Source: Gordionus sp. m RMFG-2023 (lineage: Eukaryota; Nematomorpha; Gordioida; Chordodea; Parachordodidae). From it: a stretch of DNA of 64,000 nt. This document shows positions 57,837 to 64,000 of this stretch, in pieces. The position numbers were made by a program, and so were the translations under genes. How positions within the stretch are numbered: position 1 is the stretch's first letter; every line of letters begins with the position of its first letter. The stretch spans positions 14,101,666-14,165,665 of the forward strand of contig NC_088778.1 in the NCBI RefSeq assembly GCF_954871325.1, read 5' to 3'. Under the pieces are notes generated by a model. The model ran no database searches. It had not been told where the DNA came from and worked only from the letters and a program-made list of their open reading frames with translations.

Positions 57837-59009
57837 GATAATTATAAAATAACGAAATCGATTTTGGATTTATAATGAGTTTTCTATTAAATAAATATTA
57901 AAAAATATGCCGAGATATCTGTAGAGTAATGTATATTCGTTTTTTTTTTAAATAATAAGCAATTAAAAAAATTTATGTTATAAAAATTTATAACTGCGCC
58001 GATTTACGCCGATATTATTGACGGCGGCTAAAAATCGGCGCGCCGCCGGCCGTCGATTTTTGAAAATTGAGCCAGCCACCGATAGTTTGTTGTCGCACAT
58101 GTCTAGGTACATCCAAGCGAGAAAAAAGTAAAAGCAATCCAGTTCGCACCTAACCCCAAGAAAGTTGATCAATTACGTCAATTTATACAAAACTTATGCG
58201 ATTATATGGGAAAACAACATTTGTCACTTTCGCTAAACGCCGTACCACCCGAAGACAAATGGGCAGGCGGAGAACCTTGAAAGGGAGGTATTATGCCAAT
58301 CGAGAATCAATTAATGACCCGTAAGAGGCGATGACTCAAACCATAGCAGCGCATAGGCTGGAAGAACAGAGTTCGACGGGTAAGTCACCAGCTAAGATTA
58401 TGTTCGGTCGTCAGATAAGAACTAATCTATATTGGGCTAGACCATAGGTGGGAAATGAGAATTATAAATCCAATGTTAAATAAAGTCAAGAACATGGCAC
58501 ACATTCTAGTGTTAAGGAATTTGACGTTGGTCAACATGTATGGATAATGAATGAAACCACTAAGGGTTGGAGAAAAGGGTTAATTCAAGATAGGAAGGGA
58601 TTATATTACTATGTAGTCGAGACGTCAGATCGTGTACTGCGAAAACATGCTGACCAATTAAGGGACCGTGTGGCATCAGATACGGCAGAACGGGTAATCG
58701 AAAGAAAGAGTAAGACACCAAGACGAGGACGGACACATAAACCGACAAAACGGATGATTGAAGAGATATAGGCATCTCTCAATTAACATAGGGGGAAATG
58801 TAGGAAAGGAGTATTGTAATATTCTATTTACATATTATGTGTTATATTCATTTAGATATAATTATTTATATATTTACGATTAATTTAATAGGTGTTGGTT
58901 AACTTCCTTATAGATTATTGACATCACTTATCCTTTCACGATTTCCTTGTATTACGATTGATATCTATTATAATCCCTATATTATTATTTAGCGGAGATT
59001 TATGGGAAA

Positions 59010-59850
59010 TTAATAAAACAGAAAATATAAGATTACAACCATTCATAAATAACTGCCTACGAACTATAAATGGCATCTTTTACCCTAAAGTACTATATCT
59101 AATAATAATTTAAGGAGAATATGAAAACACACTCCAATACATATTACATTAAAAAAACATCACATTCAATTCCTAGCTCACATTATAAGGAACTCAGATC
59201 AAAATATAGTTCATGACGCCATTACATGGCTCAACACTTATAATAGGAAAGAATACACAAAATATAAATCTTTATGGTATTATAAAACCATAAAAGATAT
59301 TATGGAACTAAACTTAAACATGAAACTATTTATAAAGTTAAACAACTGCAAAAATTCCATAAAGAAGCTTTTCAGAATCAAAGACAAATATTTTAACTGG
59401 GCTTGTTTTTTTTATAATGAATTAGTATTTTCCAAACCTTTTCAGGACTTCAGGACAAACCAAAATGAAATTGGTATGCTCTTAAATTTTTTTTTTTAGT
59501 ATGAATTTACAGCTTTAATTATAAAAAATTAAATTTAAAATCAGCCACAACCCACCTTTAAAGTAATTAGCTTATACTGCAGTTCTTGGGCATAGGCTCT
59601 TTTTTGCCCCGCTCTTTTTTCTTAAAGCCTATGGACGTCTGTAACTTTTTCGAAATGTTGCGCGTACAAGTACGTACGGCTTGCCCGCAAACGTATAGAG
59701 GGCTCCTCATATCTTTTTAAACTTTCTCCCAAATTAACTTATATTCCAATTAGATGGAAATGAGGAATACCTAGCGTAGCTCTGTTGTTTATTCAACGCC
59801 AGAGGGCATATGCGCTATATATCACGGATCACGGATAAATAAAATGTGGA
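59010..59850 (+). mobile_element. LINE relic, family A, 3' part
   Basis: The plus strand reads, across frames, QFLAHIIRNSDQNIVHDAIT, WLNTYNRKEYTKYKSLWYYK and IMELNLNMKLFIKLNNCKN, matching the C-terminal end of the LINE at 20,225-21,960. The 3' tail (about 59,571-59,850) contains AGCTCTGTTGTTTATTCAAC and ends near AATAAAATG. It lies directly right of the old Ty3 element. Confidence 0.75.
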
Positions 59851-59853
59851 TTT

Positions 59854-59943
59854 TGATTGAATTATAAAAATGAATAAAATGTAAATGATGACTAAATTAC
59901 TAAAGTATAAATGATGACAAAATTACCAAAGTGTAAATGATGA
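59854..59943 (+). repeat. Copy of the sequence at 50,129-50,222
   Basis: GATTGAATTATAAAAATGAA…AATGATGACTAAA is almost identical in both places; each contains three imperfect units ending AATGATGA. The bases that follow (59,944-60,330) resemble the Helitron tail at about 49,620-49,940. Confidence 0.7.
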
Positions 59944-61056
59944 CTAAAATACGAAAGATATATATTACAATTTATTTTTTATTTAATTAAAATTATATAT
60001 CTATTCTTAAGGATCCTACCTTTTTTAACAATACTGCTACTTATACCTACTAATTTTTTTGTATAAATCAATAAAAAAGGCGATACTTGGTTTTCTATTT
60101 ATATTATTAAAATTTTATTTCAAACAAAAAATACATAGTACGATATTTATATTATTTAAATTATTCTATATTTTTAATAAGGATCCTATTTTTTTTAAGG
60201 TTTGCCAATTGGTCTCTCCGAATAATATTTTATTTTAATCCTATCTTATAAAAATAACTTGAGAATTGGTTCCCTGAACAATATTCGTCTTTATTCCCAA
60301 TTTGAATAATATTAGTAAATATTTCTATAATTTATATTTATCATTGTTCCTGCACAATAAATAAGCTATTGATAAACACTCACTTATTATATGGGAATAC
60401 ATTAATAATTTTTAAAATTTACCTACTCTATCCCATGCCTATATTGTATTATAATTTTATAAAACTTTGATATCTCATGCTTTATGATTCATAGCTCTTT
60501 GTAACTCACCACTATTTGTGATTCATGGCTCACTGATTCCGTGCCATTTATGAATCCCAGGCTATACTCTCCCCAGCTGTAGGCCGGGCTAGGGTGACGC
60601 CTTAGTTTTATTAATTTTGTCCCAATCCTCTTAATCAGCCAATGACATATAATTTGGATATTTATAAATATTTTGTCTATTTTTAGGCAATATATTTTTT
60701 CTTTTTTTGTGATTGTCGGTCTTAATTATTTTATATTGATATTATAATATAATTATTTTTTTACAAAGCGTTTTCATTAGTATCTTTATCTTATCAGTGG
60801 ATTTTTATTATATGCCGTAGGAATCTTTACACTATCATATGTTTGGGTTTCAAATTCTCATCTTTAGGAATGTATAATGTGGAATATTTGGAGAATAATT
60901 CAAAGTGTCTCAAGGCAATATTCAAATATTGAACAGTATGAATGTATGTTTCATTTTTAAATTGATATTTATCTGTCATAATTTTAAAATTTTTTTTCAA
61001 ATAATTATTCTGTTCATTAATTCAAATATACTTTTCAAAATATTTTAGTAGAAAAT
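59944..61056. other. Helitron-tail remains and the flippase 5' flank
   Basis: Up to about 60,330 there are CCGAATAATATTYTATT-type phrases of the Helitron tail. From there to 61,050 no element was recognised. A possible splice acceptor TATTTTAG lies just before the first supported flippase exon, so further 5' exons may be present but were not identified. Confidence 0.4.
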
Positions 61057-61629
61057 ATGGATAACACCGAAACCTCAGATCAAAGAAACATACTTATAAA
61101 TCGTCTGCAAAGGGTAAAATATTGTGATAATAAAGTTATGTAAGTTATATTTGCATTATATAATTAATATTTTTTACTGTTTAATATAATTAAGCACTGC
61201 AAAGTATAATATATTTACATTTATACCCAAATCATTATGGGAACAATTTCAAATATATTCCAATTGCTTCTTTTTATTCATTGTTATTTTACAAGTAATT
61301 ATTATGAACTTTTAAATGAGATTATATTTATATAATATATATATATATATAGCAAATTCCAGGAGTTTCTCCAACAGGCAGATTCACAACAGCTGTTCCA
61401 CTAACATTTATATTATTAGTTTCAATGATTAAACAACTCTTAGAAGATTATGTAAGATTAATAATATATTCATTCTTATCCTTGAAATATTCTTTAGCGT
61501 CTGCACAAATCGGACAAAGAAGTTAACAATAGTTTAATATATGGTAAAATTATTAATAATAAGATAAAAAATAATCTCTATTTATTAGCTTTTAGACATG
61601 GAATGTGGATCAAAGTTAAATGGAAAGAA
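61057..61629 (+). CDS. P4-type phospholipid-transporting ATPase (flippase), first exons
   Basis: P4-ATPases move phospholipids to the cytoplasmic leaflet of membranes. Five exons fit the N-terminal region in one reading: 61,057-61,139 ([20 protein letters not shown]…), 61,195-61,294 ([30 protein letters not shown], first membrane segment), 61,353-61,451 ([17 protein letters not shown], ending KQLLEDY, second membrane segment), 61,498-61,543 ([15 protein letters not shown]) and 61,589-about 61,629 ([13 protein letters not shown]). The family equivalent is QQIPDVSPTGRYTTLVPL. Introns are 55, 58, 46 and 45 bp with GT…AG ends, and the split codons agree. The start ATG is the first in frame; an earlier exon is possible. 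The rest of the enzyme must lie beyond the window, after an intron of at least 2.3 kb. Confidence 0.88.
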
Positions 61630-61889
61630 GTAAAAAAAAACTAGATTTCAATTATCTTTCATGAATTAATATAATAAAATTTATTTTATCTATATTTGTA
61701 ATTTGATTGAAATTTTTTAAATTTAATGAAACAAGATATAAATAAAATTGGCAGTTTGCCACTTAAATTTTTTAAAGCTTATTGTTTTTTTGCTCAATAT
61801 TTTATTACATGTTAAATATTAATAGTAATCTAAACACATAAATAAACTGAAGAATTTCAAAAGCAATGAGAAGTTCTAAAAGTTATTTT

Positions 61890-62884
61890 CAGTGGTGTTA
61901 CTAGCCTTTACAATCTCAGGGGGCTCAATATTTCCAAATTACCATTTTTTTAAGCTAACCCTTTATTGTAATCTATACCAATTAAGGCAAAAAATTTATA
62001 ATACTCATTTTTTTAGAAGGTAATAATTTTTTTCCTCAAATATTTTTAATATTTTAAAGTTTTTAGGAGTTGTTACTAGAATACACAACTCACATATAAG
62101 GGTGAAATATATATAAAAATGATATTCAAATACTAAAAAAAATCAGTTTTTATGAACTATAGTAAAACAATTATTCACTGGGTAAATCATAATGATACCC
62201 TGCATTTGTCGCACACTACTTTTGTAAGGCCCTTACATACTGGTAATTTGCACCTGACCTTTTTGTCATACTTAGGCTAATGTGCAAATTAGTCTTTCTG
62301 GATTTGGTAAACTCTGTGCTGTACCTGTTTTACCTTTTTTATATATTAAAATTGCACCTATATCTACCTATTACTAAACTTCCCCTTTCTTTTTTAAAAA
62401 ATTCTTGATCTTCCTGTAAAACGCCATTTTTGACGCGATTTTCCCTAACCACGAATACTTATTGTATCCCCTTTACGCTAATATAACCAGTAAGTTTTTG
62501 CTTGAGTATCAATTGTCAAAGCATAACTTTAAATGTTGTTGTGTTGCAACGAGACTGCGAGAAACATGCACAGAACAGAATTCCCACAAGTCCCAATATC
62601 TGGCATACCTTTGCTTGGAGAATCTTCCCCATTTACATTTCATAATTATAAATAATATTATCATTTTCACATAATAAAAAAAATTTTAAATCCCACTTTT
62701 TAGGTTTATGGGGGTTGTATTGTTTCATTTACTTTGCCCTTTATAATCATCTTTTTTTCTTTTAGCTAACATTATCAAAATTACTTTTTTTAGTGGTAAA
62801 AAAATTTCAAAATTTTGAAGGGGCTCTTCAAATTTTTCAGTGCTAGCCCCTACGCCCCCTTCCCCTTATCCAGTCATGATACTG
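61890..62884. mobile_element. 995-bp hAT-type non-autonomous element
   Basis: The left end CAGTGGTGTTACTAGCCTTT followed by ACAATCTCAGGGGGCTC matches the right end of the hAT family at 47.9 kb. The right end, read inward, is CAGTATCATGACTGG followed by GGGGGCGTAGGGGCTAGC. The flanks GTTATTTT and GTTATAGT agree at 6 of 8 bases. No transposase is seen. It lies in the presumed flippase intron. Confidence 0.75.
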
Positions 62885-64000
62885 GTTATAGTACATTAAG
62901 ATATCTGATATGGAATTCTTTATTATAAGAAAATTTTAAAATCTCCAAAAATCATTTGTCATTTATTTAAAAAAATTATATTTATCCTCCCACAATGTTG
63001 TAATCCGAAAATTGGTTAAAAAAAGGCATACTATTTCTCGAATAATGGACGATGATACACCTAAGGAAATATTTTTTTGAAAAAATTGATTCTAATATCA
63101 TTTTTTCACAATTTTTGCAAATGTTAAGGTATAATTTTAAAACATAATCAAATTTTTTATTATTTAAAACCAAATTATAACCTTTATATTATTTTGCCTC
63201 CTGATAAATCGTGATTTAAATCAATTATCTTTTTTGTTTACATTTTCAAATTTTTATAATGACCAGTTTTTGTTTTCAAATAAAATCATTTTATTAGACC
63301 TTATTTACTATATTTTGCATATAATATAAGTTTTAATTGCTAAATTTTGTTATTATATATTATTATATAATATTGCATTATTCTTAAGATTTATTTGGTA
63401 GAAATGTAATACACTCCTATGAAAATCATTTTAATATTTTTAAAAAGAAGATTCCAGTTTAATAAATATTTATTCTATATTTGTTTTGCCTTTACAATCT
63501 CAGACTCAAAAATTATTTTTTTAAAATTACATCAAAATTTTTAGAGGGCTCGAGTCCTCATGCGCCCCCCCCCCCTAAATGATGCTACTAGTTGATGATA
63601 AAAGTAATTCAGATGCATTTTTTAAATATCAAATCTAGTTTTTGTAAAAAAAATATTTATTTAATTTAAAAAACCAAATATTTTAACAATGTAGTTTAAT
63701 TTGTTAATGATAAATTACATTCAGAATGTATTAATTAATTAATCACAAATAGGAATATATTAAATATTGATAATATTATGGTAAATTACTTGTAGCCATT
63801 TCAATACTGCTAGTTTAACACCGAACAGGAAACTATTTTCTTACCACTCTCGGGCGGGGGGCTTATTTATTAAAATTATTTTTATTAAATTATAAAATTT
63901 GATTTAAATATAAAAAAATTTGTTTTTGCCATCCCTATGACATAATTACATTTTATTAAATAACATTTATTAATTATTCCAAATAATTCGAATATTCTAT
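62885..64000. other. AT-rich non-coding stretch with a further hAT-type end
   Basis: At about 63,488-63,590 there is CCTTTACAATCTCAGACTCA and GGGCTCGAGTCCTCATGCGC followed by a C run, a compact relic of the same family as 61,890-62,884. No exon of the flippase was found. Confidence 0.5.

Larger units (their letters stand above)
50644..58105 (+). mobile_element. hAT element inserted in the old Ty3 copy
   Basis: The flanks are a perfect 8-bp duplication GGTACATC (50,636-50,643 and 58,106-58,113) inside the Ty3 pol region. The ends are TAGGCCGCCGATA and, read inward, TAGACATGTGCGACA; only TAG matches well, but both subterminal regions are dense in CGGCG. A hAT transposase C-terminus lies near the right end. 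Everything between about 51.2 and 57.3 kb was inserted later. Confidence 0.75.
49954..58955 (+). mobile_element. Old Ty3-type LTR retrotransposon (outer element of the nest)
   Basis: The LTRs are about 49,954-50,118 and 58,799-58,955; they share TGTRGKAAAGGAGT starts, TAATATTCTATTTACAT and TTATCCTTTCACGA. A purine tract GGGGGAAA precedes the right LTR. Part of the reverse transcriptase (about 50,225-50,640, with VYLDDVIISGKND) and the end of integrase (about 58,115-58,770) remain. It has lost most of its interior, has several breaks, and is interrupted by the hAT element at 50,644-58,105. The pol is similar to the young copy inside it. Confidence 0.85.

Noticed and set aside
62462-62674. 70-residue open frame
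   Set aside because: It lies inside the 995-bp non-autonomous hAT element, with no recognisable domain and no second line of evidence.

Overview
This is about 64 kb of very AT-rich nuclear DNA from an invertebrate animal. Two host genes give the kingdom: a FEZ/UNC-76 adaptor gene (animal-specific as far as I know) at about 18.8-27.6 kb, and the 5' part of a P4-type phospholipid-flippase ATPase gene at about 61.06-61.63 kb. Introns of 45-58 bp in the flippase gene and heavy AT bias fit several invertebrate phyla; the sequence alone does not let me choose one.

The rest is almost entirely transposable elements, many nested. 0-4 kb: a decayed Ty3-type pol fragment on the minus strand. 5.1-8.7 kb: a Tc1/mariner element plus two further right ends, all with terminal repeats made of a 21-bp minisatellite. 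9.39-16.33 kb: a 6.9-kb interval bounded by inverted arrays of a TTATAGAGAAT-like repeat and a 9-bp duplication, which I read as one Mutator-like DNA transposon; it holds an LTR-flanked element and an inverted-repeat MITE. 17.8-27.6 kb: an 8-bp-TSD MITE, then the FEZ gene, whose large intron holds two LINE relics. 29.4 kb: another MITE. 31.2-32.95 kb: a satellite array of about 145 bp. 33.1-34.0 kb: a hAT transposase relic.

34.0-48.5 kb: two copies of one non-autonomous hAT element (about 1.8-2.1 kb) lie head to head, and each is split by a different minus-strand Helitron (35,333-40,628 and 42,318-46,776). Each hAT copy serves as the uninterrupted reference for the other, so the Helitron boundaries can be read to the base (A^T target, 5' TC, 3' CTAG). 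The second Helitron carries a Tigger/pogo transposase gene with short introns.

49.0-60.3 kb: a Helitron tail, then a nest at least four deep: an old Ty3 element holds a hAT element (8-bp TSD), which holds an older LTR element, which holds a young Ty3 element with 148-bp LTRs differing at two positions. A LINE relic follows. 60-64 kb: the flippase exons, a 995-bp hAT-type MITE and AT-rich non-coding sequence. I saw no rRNA gene, CRISPR array or intact tRNA gene.
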